The notes beneath the pieces were generated by a model, which was not told the DNA's origin, made no database searches, and saw nothing but the letters and a program-made list of their open reading frames with translations. A program made the translations under genes and the position numbers. From Cephalotus follicularis (taxonomy: Eukaryota; Streptophyta; Magnoliopsida; Oxalidales; Cephalotaceae): 64,000 bases of DNA. Shown one piece after another: positions 1 through 12,452 of the stretch; position 1 is the stretch's first letter; every line of letters starts with the position of its first letter. The DNA is taken from contig BDDD01000921.1 in NCBI GenBank assembly GCA_001972305.1, forward strand, positions 270,624 through 334,623, given 5' to 3'.

Positions 1-1260
1 GTAATTTTCAATCTCTAATACAAATCCAATCACACATGCAACAATGCAGAAAAATAAACATACATGATATGCATGCTCATATCTTCCAAAACATATCGTT
101 ACCGCTACCTTAAATTGCTATCCCAAGATCAATTGGAATGATCTTTCTCTTTGAGTTTCCAAAGTCTTTTACACCAACAATCTTCAGTCCAGCAGAATAT
201 AATTTATACATGCAGGTTTAGAGTTTCAACCAGTAGGTATGACTAAATATCAGCTACGATTACTACTTCATCAGTAGCCTATTATCAATTCCTTAAGTCT
301 TAACTTCCATGTTACCACTTTCTCTTTGGAACTCTAAGTCAAGTATCTTTAAATTTCGGATTCATTGATCTTAACTTGTTGACAGAAGGTATATACATAC
401 TTAAGGAAACCAGTAAGCATATATTCTGACATTAACAATAACTATAATCCAATCAGAGGTATAATCTCCATTTTCTTGAACCATATGCTACCTCCTATTT
501 CAATTCTAGGAGTTGTTGATTCTTAACCATTAACAGGAGATATTAACATTCCTAGCCACATTAGCATCATAACAACAGAGAGTTTCGATTAAGAACTTAC
601 CAAGAGAAACCAAAGCTTCAAAGGCTCCTTCTTTGAGTTCTCTAAATCCTTCCAAAGCAAGCCTTCACCAATTCCAGCAATTCTGCTCAATTCAGTGTTT
701 TCTAACACTCACATTCAGCTCCTGGACAGCTGATTTAAAGATCGGGGGCCTTGAATTCACCAGAGTCCTTCAACTCCTCCTTCTCTCATTCCATGCACTT
801 TTTTTCCTCTCTTCTTTCTATCTCTTCCTCACCTTTTCTCTCTTTTTTTTTGAAGGTTACAGGTCTGCAACTTGCAGATGGAATTGAGGGCATGCAAGCA
901 CTCTAATTTGCATGCTCTGGCACCTACTGTCACGCATGACACCTGGACTCCATGCATTCCCTTTCGTTTCAGTCACACAGGCATGCACAGACACCTGTTT
1001 TGTATCGATCCATTCGATTGTCTTCAACTGGAAGTTGACTACCCTACCACGTATTAGACAGTCGACTGCCCCCCTGTGGCAGTCGGATGTCAATGGTTGT
1101 TTTGGGGTTTCTTAAGTTTGATACTTCACCAAATGTTCATCCATTCATCCCAAGCAATTACCAATCACAATGTTATAATAATTGGACATTAAATTCAAAT
1201 GAGTGCACATTTTATTAATCAATATTACAATGTACACGAATTGAATTTGCGGTTATTACA
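1..1260 (-). mobile_element. LTR of family C, reverse orientation, partial
   Basis: Read on the minus strand, the segment starts at 1260 with TGTAATAACCGCAAATTC, the same start as the solo LTR at 11042. It stays alignable over the leader and a palindrome cluster (cores near 1036, 1063 and 1084). The rest of the LTR lies left of the window. The plus-strand side abuts gypsy A integrase sequence at 1261, so this LTR was inserted into element A. The TSD would be AAGGC (1261-1265), but its partner is outside the window. Whether it is a solo LTR or one end of a full element cannot be told. Confidence 0.8.
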
Positions 1261-2777
1261 AAGGCTATGGTTGCCAGTGCGATGGTGTCGCAACGAGAGA
1301 TGTTAGAAGACTTCCAAGTGTGGTCTCCGTTCAATCAGTCACTTGGAGTCTTTATGGCTAGTATGAGTGCACATCCAGTTTTGCTTTATGAAATAAAGAA
1401 CGCCCGAGCACGTGATCCTGAATTGCAAAAGATTCGAGAGGACCTGGATTCGGAGCCTGATTTTTGGGTACATGCCGATGGTGTCTTAAGGTTTTGGGGA
1501 CGTGTGCATCTTCTGAATGAACCTGGGTTGAAGAGTGAGCTACCTTGCGGGGCTCATGGACCTCAGTACAGCATTCACCCTGGTAGCACAAAAATGTACC
1601 AAGACATGAAGAGGGATTACCGGCGGCCTGGAATGAAGTGAGAGATCGCCGAGTATGTGGCAAGGTGTTTGACTTGCCAGAAGTCAAGGCCGAGCACCAG
1701 AGACCGGCAGGTATGCTATAGCCTTTACCAATTCCAGAGTGGAAGTGGGAACATGTTACGATGGATTTTGTTTCGGGTTTTCCTCTGACTTGGAACAGTC
1801 ACAACGCCATGTGGGTTATGGTGGAAAGACTTACCAAATCAGCGCACTTTCTGCCTACACACGTTACGGATTCTGTGAGCAAGCTAGCTCGTTTGTATGT
1901 GAAAGAGATAGTGAGGCTACAGGGTGTTCCAGTCAGCATCGTATGTGATAGAGATGCTATCTTCACTTCCAACTTTTGGAAAAGGTTTCAGACAGCCTTC
2001 GGGATGAAGCTGAACTTGAGTACTGCCTTTCACCCTCAGACCGATGGGTAGTCTGAGCGTACCATCCAGACCTTGGAGGATATGCTACGGGCTTGCGTTA
2101 TTGATTTTGCTGGTACTTGGGAGGATCACATTCCTCTGATAGAGTTCTCTTATAATAACAACTATCACTCCATTATCGGCATGGCACCGTTTGAAGCACT
2201 GTATGGGAGGAAGTGCAGATCTCCTGTATGTTGGGATGAGGTCAGGGAGCGACCTTTACTCGGGAGCGAGTTAGTGGAGGAAACTTCAGAAAAGATCAGG
2301 AGGATAAAAAAGAAGCTGCTTGCTGCTCAGAGCCGGCAGAAGAGCTATGCGGACAGTGTCAAGAGGAGGCCTTTGACCTTCAGTGTGGACGATCATGTGT
2401 TCTTAAAGGTCTCACCACGGAATGGCTTGCAAAGGTTTGGGAAAAAGGGAAAATTAGCTCCACGCTACATTGGTCCTTTTGAGAGTTTGGAGAGAGTTGG
2501 GGAGGTAGCCTACCAGCTTGCCTTACCTCCTGCACTGTCAAACGTGCACGACGTCTTTCATGTATCTATGCTGAGGAGATATATTCCAGACCCGTCACAT
2601 GTCTTAGATTATGATACTGTTCCGGTACAAGATGATATATCTTGTGAGGAGTTGCATGTACGGATTCTAGATTGGAAGACGCAGATTCTGAGGAACCGAG
2701 CCATCTCCATGGTGAAGGTTCAGTGGCAGTTCCACCGACCTAATGAGGCAACTTGGGAGCGTGAGGAAGATATCTGA
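1261..2777 (+). pseudogene. Gypsy element A: pol remnant (integrase and chromodomain)
   Basis: This is the 3' part of a Ty3/gypsy polyprotein of chromovirus type; integrase would insert the cDNA. Visible in order: the linker after RNase H (from about 1267), the HPGSTKMY and CLTCQ parts of the zinc-binding domain, the integrase core with Asp in MDFVSGFP, Asp in VCDRDAIF and Glu in [12 protein letters not shown], the [14 protein letters not shown] region, and a C-terminal chromodomain-like stretch ([14 protein letters not shown]). It is dead: TGA at 1639, a frameshift near 1681, TAG at 2049 where the family has a Gln codon, and TGA at 2775 before the usual end. The 5' part, including RT, was cut off by the reverse LTR at 1-1260. 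Confidence 0.9.
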
Positions 2778-2833
2778 GAGCGTTACCCGCACTTGTTCTA
2801 GTTTTGTTTTAAATTTCGAGGACGAAATTCCTT

Positions 2834-2846
2834 GAAGGGGGGTGGA
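2834..2846 (+). other. Polypurine tract of element A
   Basis: GAAGGGGGGTGGA lies directly before the TG of the LTR. This is the expected primer site for plus-strand DNA synthesis and fixes the left edge of the 3' LTR. Confidence 0.85.
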
Positions 2847-3040
2847 TGTAACGCGTGAGATTTTCCTATGTTCTAATTTCACAATGTAATGTGTTTTTAT
2901 TGTGGAATTAATAAAGTGATGGATTTCCAAGACTTTGATGATGTTTTCCAAACTCCAATAATGTGGATTTAGAGTAAAGATGTTAAATAAATGTTAAAAA
3001 GGGCAAATCAATGAGAAACGACGCTGTTTTGGAGGAAACG

Positions 3041-3187
3041 CGTCGACGCCTTTCTAAACACATCGACGTCCTTGAAGCAAAGGAGCGTACGTAAATGCAT
3101 GCACATGCACGTCGATGCAGGCGAGGACATCGACACCCTCATGAAAAAGGGGAAAGACGTCGACGTCTTTGAAGAAGACGTCGATGC
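3041..3187. repeat. TCGA-core palindrome cluster 1, LTR A (CG-flank flavour)
   Basis: Cores (CGAC or CGAT) lie at 3044, 3064, 3113, 3131, 3161 and 3182, in contexts such as GCGTCGACGCC and GACGTCGACGTC. Intervals are 20, 49, 18, 30 and 21 bp. The cluster lies 194-340 bp from the LTR start, the same offset as the CAGTCGACTG-type cluster of the reverse copy (37938-38095). Confidence 0.8.
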
Positions 3188-3961
3188 GTAACGTCCAATG
3201 TCAGGCACGTTACTCTGCTGATAAAATAACGTGCAAAGGGGAACTTTTTAGGGCCTTTTGCAGACTCCTTGGAGCATGGACAATACGTGTTGAGCATGCT
3301 GAAATGTTACCAGGCATGCAGGTGCTAGGAGGGAAGGGATGGCATGACACTTGGGTGTGCATGTAGGCTTTGAGATAGCCTTCATCGCCTGCTCCTGCAA
3401 AGGAAATGAGGCAGAACTGGGAAAGAGGGAAGAATGGGAAAATGGAGCCTGTGAAATGCATGCAACAGGCCAGAGAAGGAAGAGAGAGATGTGTGACCAG
3501 CATAAAACGCCTCCTCTCTTTACCCTTGGTATGGCCAAGACACCAGTGTAAGGAAACAGAAAGTGAAGGAGAGAGAGAGGTTCCTCCATTGTTGAGCTTG
3601 GTTAGAGCTTGGAACTTGGAGCTGGTGGATTCCAGCAACGGGACAGACCTGGAGGGGCTGTTGTGACCAGTTTGGAACGCAAAGAGGTGGACTTTCTAGT
3701 TCCTAACTTGGAACAAAAGGTAGGGGAAGCCATAACTGTAATCTTAAGATTAATATTCATGCATGGACTATGGTTTTGGTGTATGATTTGCATGATTACT
3801 GAATTGATTTTGTTCACTGGAGCGATGTCATGTTATGCTAGATATGTGATATGTATCTGTATGTTGGTTCCCTGCCTTGATTACATGTTATTTTGCATGT
3901 ATACGGTTTGTAATGGCCACTGTCTGTTATGTCGTGACGAAGAAGATGACTGCTACTCGAA

Positions 3962-4262
3962 ACACGTCGACGCCTTTTAAGAACATCGACGTCTTTGGGT
4001 TATTTGCTTGGTTACTGACGTGAAACAGATCCACGTCTTTGGAAAGATATCGACGAATTAGGCTATCTGCTTGGGTTTTGACGTATTACACGTCGACGCC
4101 GTAAGCAATACGCTGACATTTAAAGGATCCAGACCTTGAGCGTCAACGCGTATGAAATGGACATCGACGTCTTTAAACAGTGGAACGCGCTGACACTAAG
4201 GACTTGAACATCGACGTTGATGGACAAAGACATCGACGCCTTATAATATACATCGACTTCTT
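3962..4262. repeat. TCGA-core palindrome cluster 2, LTR A (CG-flank flavour)
   Basis: About ten units of the type ACGTCGACGCC or ACATCGACGTC, several degenerate, interspersed with AT-rich spacers. The offset from the LTR start (about 1115-1415) matches the CAG-flavoured cluster of the reverse family A copy (36957-37135). Confidence 0.75.
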
Positions 4263-5583
4263 TTGGTACTGTTTGGAGGTTTCCTTATCCAACAGTGCGA
4301 AACGATCCCGATTCCTGTTTGGGTGCATTTGAGAATTTGTATGCATTGCATATACACTGCTTACTGCCTGTTTATTTACTGCTTGTAAATCGTTTATGAT
4401 TTCTAAAAGTTATGATATTTAGAAATGCATATGTGAACTTGGAATGCACTATTTTGGAGTATGAAAATATGTATTAACTAATAACGTATTTTCGAACGAA
4501 CTGGAAGCGATTTCCACTACTGAATTGTTAAGTATTTTCTATCTATTAGAAATACATATTTCAAATATTAACACTTTCAAAATATTTTAAAATGAATTGC
4601 CTGTTGTCGATCTAAACGATCACCACTGTACTGTTTTACTACACTGTTTGCTGTTTGATTCACTGTTTGCTCTATGAATTTCTATATGGTTGTGCTTGAG
4701 CCACTAGTAGCCTGGCGGAGACTGCCACGCCGGCTAGTGGTAGGGTTGACCTTGGGGCCAGGAGTTGGCTGGGTGACTCGCTGTACTGTACTGTTGCCTC
4801 GCTTGGTTGCTTGGAGTAGGGACCGAAGTGGGAGTGTAGCGTGGGGCCAGGAGCTGGCAGCGTTACATATACTGCCTGCCTATTGTGGTCCTCTTACGGA
4901 CTTACTGTACTGCCTGTTGGTCCTTTTCGGACATTTCTGTGCCTGTTGATGTAGCCCTGGCTGGGTTACAACTATACTGTTCTTGCATACATATAATTTT
5001 CATGTTTATGTACCCACTGTTATTTTTACTGTAAAGATATATATATCTTTCATATATATATATATATATAAACCGGTATTTCCTGCACTGCATCAGTTAT
5101 GCATACATTACATGACATGCATTTAATATTGATCCCGAGCTGCTTTTATGACTTAGCCGAGTGAGGACAAAGGCTAACCCCCCTACTTTACAGATTGATG
5201 CAGCGAACCGGTTGGACTGGCATGGAAGAAGAACGAGTTGTCATGTTGTAGTTGTTCTTGGTTTTACTTATTCTCCTAACTTGTAATAAGCCTGGTTTTG
5301 TTTAAAGACTACTTTTGTACCATACTTATGGTTTTGTTTAATGATGGGTTTTAATGTTGTAATGTGATCCGCTCCGTTTTGATGGCTATTAACAATTACG
5401 GACTTGTATTAAGTAGCGTGTAGTATGGGATGCACGTTATGAGTTTTCAGCTTATGAATCTTGTGCTTCCGCAATTGATATCTTGTTTAAAAGTTTAAAT
5501 TTTATGGTTTCTACATGAGCTGAATTTATATGTTAATTGCCTTACCACTTTAATGTTGTTTTCTCGATAACGGGGGCGTGACA

Positions 5584-8517
5584 CCTATCCCTCTTCCAAA
5601 CCCGATTCTCTTCCTTCTTTCTCTCCCTTAATCTCGTGAATCCCTCCCTTTTCCTTATCCTAAAAGATTGTGTTCCTTCTTTCCTTATGTCAGCTGAATT
5701 TGTCTCTTGTTTTCTGTTTAAGAATGCCATTTACCCACTGTTTTACGCCATCTATCTTTCTTGCGCCTGGTCATCGCCGAACCTGCAAGACTTGGGCATT
5801 TGTGTTGTTCTTCATGTTTTTGCTTCATCAAAATCAGGTTTGTACTTTATGATTCTACTGTTAGATGGTTTAGTTTTGCTGTATGCTCCTTAGACAGTTG
5901 TTGAATCCGTATGTTGTTCCTTCTTTTGTCCTGTTGAACAGCTGTGTGATCTTTGTAAATTGTTGTGCTCCTTCTACAATTTTGTGTCTCCATTGCAGGT
6001 TAGTTAAATTGTTTAACTGTGATGGTTTGTCTAGTTTTGTTATGAATCCGTTTGCATATCTTTACAAGCTGTTAGAATGTCATTTTTTATTCCTATCACT
6101 CTGTACTTTGTCTTTGTTTTTGAGTTAGTTGATCAGCTCCTAGGCGTCTTGCATAAGCTGTAATCTGGTTTTGTATTTGAGGGTTGGCATTTTCGATAGA
6201 AAATTGGTTATATAGCTATGTATGCAATTGATTAAAATGGATATCTCTCTTTAAGTTTAGCCACTGTTTACCTATCTCTTATTAAATTTAATGTTTTGTT
6301 ACTATTTTCAATACTTCATAGAGTCTTATTTAAATGGTTATGACCCTCTGGTATTGAGAAACCCATGTTTTGATAGAAAATTTGCATAGGACTGTTAGTT
6401 TACTGTAGTCGGCTGTTTCCATGAATAGTCAGCTGTTGTGCTTGGTGTAGTCAGTTGTCTGTAAGATCAGTCGATTGCTATTCCTTGCACAGTCGACTGG
6501 ACCACTGCCTTAGTCAACTGGCTACAGTCCTGCTTATGTAGTCGGCTGGCCATGTGGTGCAGTCGACTGCCAGGTTTCAACAGTCGGCTGGTCAGTCCAT
6601 GAAATTCCTATTTTTAAGTTTCCTTATCCTTTGGTACTTCGGTTGAATCAGAGTCTGTTTTAAACACCGTTATGATTCTGTTTTAATGTCCGTAATTGTT
6701 TTAAGCCCTTATATGAATGATTTTATATTTTATAGATAATTGTACTACCGAGGTGCATTTTAGAAATTCGTAAAGTTATTTCTGTGATCGCATAAGGTAC
6801 GAATTCTCCTTACATTAGGTTCTCTATCGGTTTATTAAAATAAATTCAGATTATGTTTTTCGTACGGATATTTCTGTTCTTGGGCATCTGATTTATTTGA
6901 AATGATTTTGAGTTTGATTTTTAAGTATGGATCTTCGTTTCTTGATACACTCTTACCCATTTTTATTAAAGTATAAATTTAGATTTATTCTGTGAATGAA
7001 ATACGGATTCTTTATTTTGGTTATCATTCGGTTGTATCTGAATCGAATCTGCTTTGTTTTAATGAGATGTACGAATACTTCTTTCTTGGTCATCTCTCTG
7101 GTTTTATTTGAAATGGATTCAGTATTGCTTTTGTTACAGACTTTTCATATTTGATACTACCTTTTGGTTTATGAAAAGGTGCGGATTTTATTATCGGATG
7201 TTTGTTTCGATTCTTTTTTATAAAATCCGTTTCAAAATTGAAGTTTAATATCACCGGTTTTATAAATTGAGTATGACTCTCACTTATGAAAGTATACTGA
7301 TTTTGATATTGAACATGGCTTTCACATTAGGAAGTATGTTAATGATTATGATATGTTTAGAAAATGTTTAGAAAATCTGATTATGTTCTTAAATTATTTT
7401 GGGAATAAAACAATATTTTTGGAATAATGACACACAAAGATATTTCCTAGCTATGGAGGTACCATAGGCATGTCGTAGGCCTGGCACGGTGACATGACAC
7501 TTCCGTAGCAGGGTGATTTGACTACGGCGTCTCTCTATGTTATGATATCTTGTGGATATGATGTAGATCCCCCTTTTGATAGAGGCGTATGGGTTAACCA
7601 TAGGATTTGTTAAGGATTTGGACTTTCGAGATTGATTGTGTAGTGCCATACACATCATTCCGTCGGAGCATGTGGGCTTTGCAAACCCCTTGCATTTATT
7701 TATATGTAGATGAACATTGGATCACTGTTATGGAATTATTAAATCGGATATTTATGATTGTTCGTATTTGAATTATGAAATTCGGATATGGTTTTGAAAT
7801 TTTGATATTGTTTTGAATTTCATATTTTGCTTTGAAACTCATATATTGCTTTGAATCTCGAATATTCATTTTGAATCTGTGATGGAACTATGGGATCGGA
7901 TAAAGCTATGGTTTTATGATATTTGAACAGATTACGAAATTCGAGATTTTGATTTTTTATAACTGTTTTAGTCAAATATTCTGTTTTACTTTATGCGAAA
8001 GTATTTTTGTCTCGTTTTGCATGATATACATGATATTTAAAAGTTTAGGTATTTTCTATCTTTTAAATTATCGTTTACTGTTTTATGTTTCTTTATCCGT
8101 ACTGAGGTTTGCTCAGCCGCGTTTTGTTTTCCATGTGCATGTTATCAGGAGCATCAGGAAAATGTGTGATGAGTGATGTCCACCTATGTCTGAGGGTCAT
8201 TTAGGAGATTGGTCCGTTTATGTTTTTGTTGCCTTATGGTCATGTTAAGGCCTGTGTTTTGAACAATGTTATGCTTTTCAGTTTATGACTTCGGATTATG
8301 ACTTCGGTTTATGATAAAGGTTTCAGATTATGTTATGAAATGTTATGTTTAGACCACCACGTTTTGAATAAAGTTAGGTTTATATTTTGATAAAATAAAT
8401 AAAGATAAGATTGTGCCACCACGTCAGTTTAAAAAAGGTTAAGCTATACTTTGAGATCATGTTAGATATGTTCAATATTATGACCTGTAAGGGCTCCCAC
8501 CGTTCGGGGGTGTTATA
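5584..8517 (+). mobile_element. LTR of family B, 5'-truncated
   Basis: The right end reads TATTATGACCTGTAAG then GGGGTGTTATA, closely matching the end of the B' LTRs at 16754 and 24078. The block around 7450-7700 is alignable to 15904-16150. The left part (CCTATCCCTC, then 5600-6200) is alignable to the minus strand of about 49860-50520. Its first segment is missing because element A lies to its left, so A was inserted into this LTR. No primer binding site follows the right end, so it may be a solo LTR. It holds a palindrome cluster (6408-6592). Confidence 0.75.
6408..6592. repeat. TCGA-core palindrome cluster, LTR B (CAG-flank flavour)
   Basis: Nine units of the CAGTCGACTG or AGTCGGCTG type. 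Core positions: 6410, 6430, 6452, 6472, 6494, 6515, 6543, 6564 and 6585. Intervals: 20, 22, 20, 22, 21, 28, 21 and 21 bp. Confidence 0.85.
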
Positions 8518-8774
8518 GGGAGTTTGACCAATTAACATTCCTTAAATTAAATTTTGTAATTGGTTATTATTTATGGCATTTATTATTTTGTGTTTAAGTT
8601 ATATTGGATATAATTTTATTATCCTATGCACAATGGATGGCCTAAAAGGACAAGACCTAGTTTATGGTTTTTCTTATGCGGATGGATTTATCAATTATTT
8701 TTATGGTCTGTAATTAGGTGCCTGCGTGCACCATTTATTTTTCCCTCCTATGTAATTTTCTCCTTGATATTTTA
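8518..8774. other. Unassigned flank between two LTRs
   Basis: This 257-bp AT-rich stretch lies between the end of LTR B and the start of LTR D. I see no coding potential, PBS or family similarity. It may be the older target DNA. GGGAG at its left edge could be a TSD of LTR B. Confidence 0.4.
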
Positions 8775-9100
8775 TGTAATGCCGCGAATTTTATAACAAT
8801 AATTGTATAAATAATTGTTCTAATATTTGGCACAGCGTATTGCTGCAATGAAGCCCAATGGAAACCAGATGCAATAACATATATTGCATATTGAAGCCCG
8901 CAATTATAAGGCCCAAAATGGCTAACAAAACCCATTTTTAATGCGCGATAGTAAGGCCTATGTTCACAATATTATTGTGATTATTTTAGTGGCGGTTGGA
9001 TGAATTAATATTGCAATGTGCGGAATAAACGGGACTCGGGCCTTAACATTTTTCCGTTAAAGACAAGAAGAGAGCAATTGATAAAAGAAAAAGAAAGAGA

Positions 9101-9123
9101 CACGGGCGCATTATGCGCCCGTG
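9101..9123. repeat. Perfect 23-bp palindrome in a purine-rich tract
   Basis: The arms CACGGGCGCAT and ATGCGCCCGTG flank one central T. The surroundings (about 9064-9190) are almost pure A/G on the plus strand, so this GC-rich dyad stands out. As RNA the ten outer pairs could form a tight hairpin in the LTR transcript. Confidence 0.8.
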
Positions 9124-9440
9124 CAAAAGGAAGAGAGAAGGGAGCGCGAGAGAGAACCAGGGAGAGAGAAAGGGAGTGCGCTGGGGAAGAAGAACGGCGC
9201 CAGAGCTAGCCACCGGACGAGGAGAGGATGACGAGTGGCCCAGGAGCTCACCGCGATGGTAACCCCTAACATTTTCTTCTCTTTTCTCCCCATTTTCTTC
9301 ACTGGCGTTTGTCACATGTTGCTGCGATTTTGGCATTGGTAACGCAATAGGTGGAGCTGGTTTTCACCTTGAGGACTAGCTACGCCCGTTTTTGGGACTG
9401 ATGAGGTGTATCTTGGCCGGAATCGGTCAGAATCAGTCGA

Positions 9441-9670
9441 CTAAGTTGACTCAGCGAGTTTGACTCGCCGCCGCCTATGATCGCGTGATTAGCGCTGAGT
9501 CACAGCGAGTCTAGGGCAGTGATGTGTAGAACTGATGGCTTTATGGCTATTTTGGGTGGTGACCGAAGTTGTTAAAGACCGACGAGTCAACTCAGTGAGT
9601 TGAACTCATTGCCGCCTGTGACACGGCGTTCGGCGCCGATTCATGGTGAGTCTTGAGCGGTTTTGTGTAG
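9441..9670 (+). repeat. Imperfect tandem duplication, about 141 bp period
   Basis: Two diverged copies with landmarks CTCAGCGAG (9450) and CTCAGTGAG (9591), GCCGCCTRTGA, and TTGTGTAG or ATGTGTAG endings. Each carries an overlapping GAGTCA/TGACTC dyad-rich segment. It lies inside LTR D. Confidence 0.6.
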
Positions 9671-10337
9671 CTTGTTCAATGTGGAACCTGTTTATGGAGT
9701 GGCCGGAGCCCCAATGGGTTGGCCGGGATCTGGCCAGAGCTCCGGTTATGACAATGTGTATTTGCTACCTATGTGTAGATCGTAATGGAATGTGATTGTT
9801 ATTGAAGTGATTCTAAGAGAATGAGAACTCTATTGACACAAGATGGAGCTGTGCTCGTAACAACGAGTGAAGGTTAGAGAAGGTGGCAGTTCAGGGATTC
9901 CGCTGCAAATCCTCCCAACTAGTAGCTCAATTAGTAACAGGTAGGGTATTCATATGTTCCAATGGTACGTGCCCAGATGACTATGGTTTGATCCCTTTCG
10001 TATACGCCGGTATGGGACAGTAGTATACGAATGGTAGATCACTAGAGTAGGTCATACTACTTGCATTGCATTCATGCATTCTAAATGGTTATATCGATTG
10101 ATATGTGTACGAATTGTAATTGTATGTATGCATGATTGTATATATATACATACGAGTATACGAATGGATGTGTATATTTCATATGGCATAAGGGTTCGAT
10201 ATTCAATTGAGAGGAGACGAGTGATTGCCTTCTCTCAATTCGCAGGCTATGGGATGAATCTTAAAGGGCTTTGAACTGTTTTGGACATGGTTTTCACTGA
10301 ATTGTGAACTGTTTTGCCAAACGATATCTCTGCAAAA

Positions 10338-10478
10338 CCGTCGATGCTTTCTTCTCAACAGTCGACACTTTTATGTGTCAAACCAAACAGTCGATGCCTT
10401 TTGCTTTCAAACAAATCGTTGATGGCTTATACTTATGCTTTTTAAAACTGTCGATGCCCAAGGCTATGCATCGACTCT
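10338..10478. repeat. TCGA-core palindrome cluster, LTR D (CG/AG mixed)
   Basis: Units CCGTCGATGC, CAGTCGACAC, CAGTCGATGC, a degenerate TCGTTGATGG, CTGTCGATGC and GCATCGACTC. Clear cores lie at 10342, 10363, 10392, 10452 and 10472. Confidence 0.75.
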
Positions 10479-11210
10479 TAGTGCCCTGTTGTAGTTAAAC
10501 TCAAATGTTTTATATGGTGTTGATCCAAAATGGGTTTCTATACAAATGGATTTCATAGGAAGCCTCCCTAAGGCCTTGTTGCCTATGAAAATCCTCTTGT
10601 GACATTTTTAAACTATAGATCGATCTGCAAACTGAATTTTTAAAGAAAGTTCCACAAAAGGGGATTTTATACAAATGGTTTTCAAAAAGTTTTAGGATAG
10701 TACCATTGGGATATCTGGACGCGGATGTTTTATTTGGACTTCCTCTCCATTTTTTTTATGGATTTCAAATGGTTAGGATAGTTCCATTGGGACATATGGA
10801 CGCGGATTCTCCCATTTGGACTTTCTTTCCATTCATTACAACCTTGATAGAGACCAACCAAATGATATATGAAAAATTGATTACAACATGGATTATGGAA
10901 ACGAAAATGGCCATTGAATATGAAAAATGATTTATGACTACGGAATTGATCTTACATGATTTGACGGATGTGGATCCATGAGATCGTTTACAAAATGGTC
11001 CCTATTATTTAAAAGCACACATGATTTTGGGTCACAACTACTGTAATAACCGCAAATTCAATTAATGTATATTGCTCAAATTTTAAATAAAATATAAAAT
11101 TTAATTGATATTATGTGTCCAATTATCATAATAACTGTGATTGTGAATGCTTGGGTTGATTTGAGATGCAAATTGGTAAAACAAACTTAAGAAACCCTAA
11201 AACCAGCTTA

Positions 11211-11291
11211 AACAGCCGACTGTCACAGGGTAACAGTCGACTGGTTGATTCGTGGAAGAGACGGTCGACTACCACAGGACGACAGTCGACT
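11211..11291. repeat. TCGA-core cluster 1, LTR C (CAG-flank flavour)
   Basis: Cores at 11217, 11238, 11266 and 11287; intervals 21, 28 and 21 bp. The reverse copy at 1036-1084 keeps 27 and 21 bp. Confidence 0.8.
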
Positions 11292-12340
11292 GGAGTGACA
11301 CAGAGCAGGCATCTGGCATGCGCAGAAACAGTGATGACAAGTGTGCTAATCGTGGCATGCATGAGGGATGCGTGTCACCACCTGCCATAACATGCAAGAG
11401 GAGTGCCTTGCATGTCCTCTCTTCCTTCTACAAGATTGCAAACCTGTAACCTACAAAAACATAAGGGAAAGAGTGTGGAGAGGTGCATGTGAGAGAGAGA
11501 AGGAAAAGAGAGAAGGCTGAGTAATGGAGTCTGACGATTCCTAAATTTTCTAAGCTCTATATCAGCTGTTAGAGAGAGCGCGAATGTTAGAAAACACTGA
11601 GGATAGAGGGAGGCTTGCTGGAGAATTGCAGGAGTTGCATTTGGAGGATTTGGGGTGTTCAAAGAGACTTGAAAGCTTTGGATTTTCCTGGTAAGTTTCC
11701 AAATCCGAGCTCACCACTGATGTAGTGGTTTGTTGATAATGTAACTAGGAGAATGTTAGAATGTCTTCTGTTAACATGATTAAGGTTAACAACTTCTAGA
11801 ATTGAAATGGAATTGGTAAATGGTTCAAGAAACGTTGAGATTATAAGCCTCTAAATCGAATAATAGTTGCTGTTATGGTTGTCAATAAGTATATGTGTTC
11901 TAATCACCTCTATACATAGCCTCCACAACATGCAAACTTAGTACTTGCTGAATTGAAGTTGATTAATGGAGAGATGTTGTTAAATGTAAGAATTGAGGCT
12001 TAATAATCTAGTGATAAGCTACTGTTGGAGTAGTAATTGTAACTGGATAATTAGTTAACTTACCGATTAAGTGATTGAACCTTCAAGCATGCATGATATA
12101 GATTCAACTCTTCTGAGATTGGAAGATTGATTTGGTGAAAGTGCTTTGGACCTTGAAGAGAGAAATCAATCCAAATTGATTTCGGGATAGCGTTTAAGGT
12201 AGGGGTAATGACATGTTTTTGGAAGATATATTATGCATATTATGTATGGTTAGTTTTCTGTTTGATTGCATGTGTTAATGGGTTAGTATTTGGACATTGA
12301 AATGCAAAACCTGCTACTGCCTGCCATTTTCTGGGCAAAG

Positions 12341-12452
12341 CAGTCGACTGTTCTTCATGACAGTCGACTACTCAAACGAACCAGTCGACTATTAAGAACA
12401 AACAGTCAACTACTCAACCAAACAGCCGACTGTTCTTGGAAACAGCCGACTG
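12341..12452. repeat. TCGA-core cluster 2, LTR C (CAG-flank flavour)
   Basis: Six units with cores at 12345, 12365, 12386, 12407, 12427 and 12447; intervals 20, 21, 21, 20 and 20 bp. This is one of the most regular arrays of the window. Confidence 0.88.

Larger units (their letters stand above)
2847..5583 (+). mobile_element. 3' LTR of gypsy element A (family A)
   Basis: The LTR runs from TGTAACGCGTGAG to GGGGGCGTGACA, 2737 bp. The reverse solo LTR at 35651-38281 has matching ends and alignable body, which confirms both edges. CCTAT (5584-5588) would be the right TSD copy; the left one is lost beyond the window. It contains two palindrome clusters (3041-3187 and 3962-4262), an AT microsatellite (about 5034-5070) and a block GTGAGGACAAAGGCTAACCC (5161-5180) also present in LTR C. 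No coding region in it is conserved between copies. Confidence 0.9.

Noticed and set aside
4674-4949. ORF of 91 codons in LTR A with a counterpart in the reverse copy (36110-36532)
   Set aside because: The DNA is conserved between LTR copies but the frame shifts between them, so there is no sign of protein-level constraint.
9018-9336. Arg/Glu-rich ORFs on both strands
   Set aside because: They are a consequence of the purine-rich tract in LTR D; there is no family motif.
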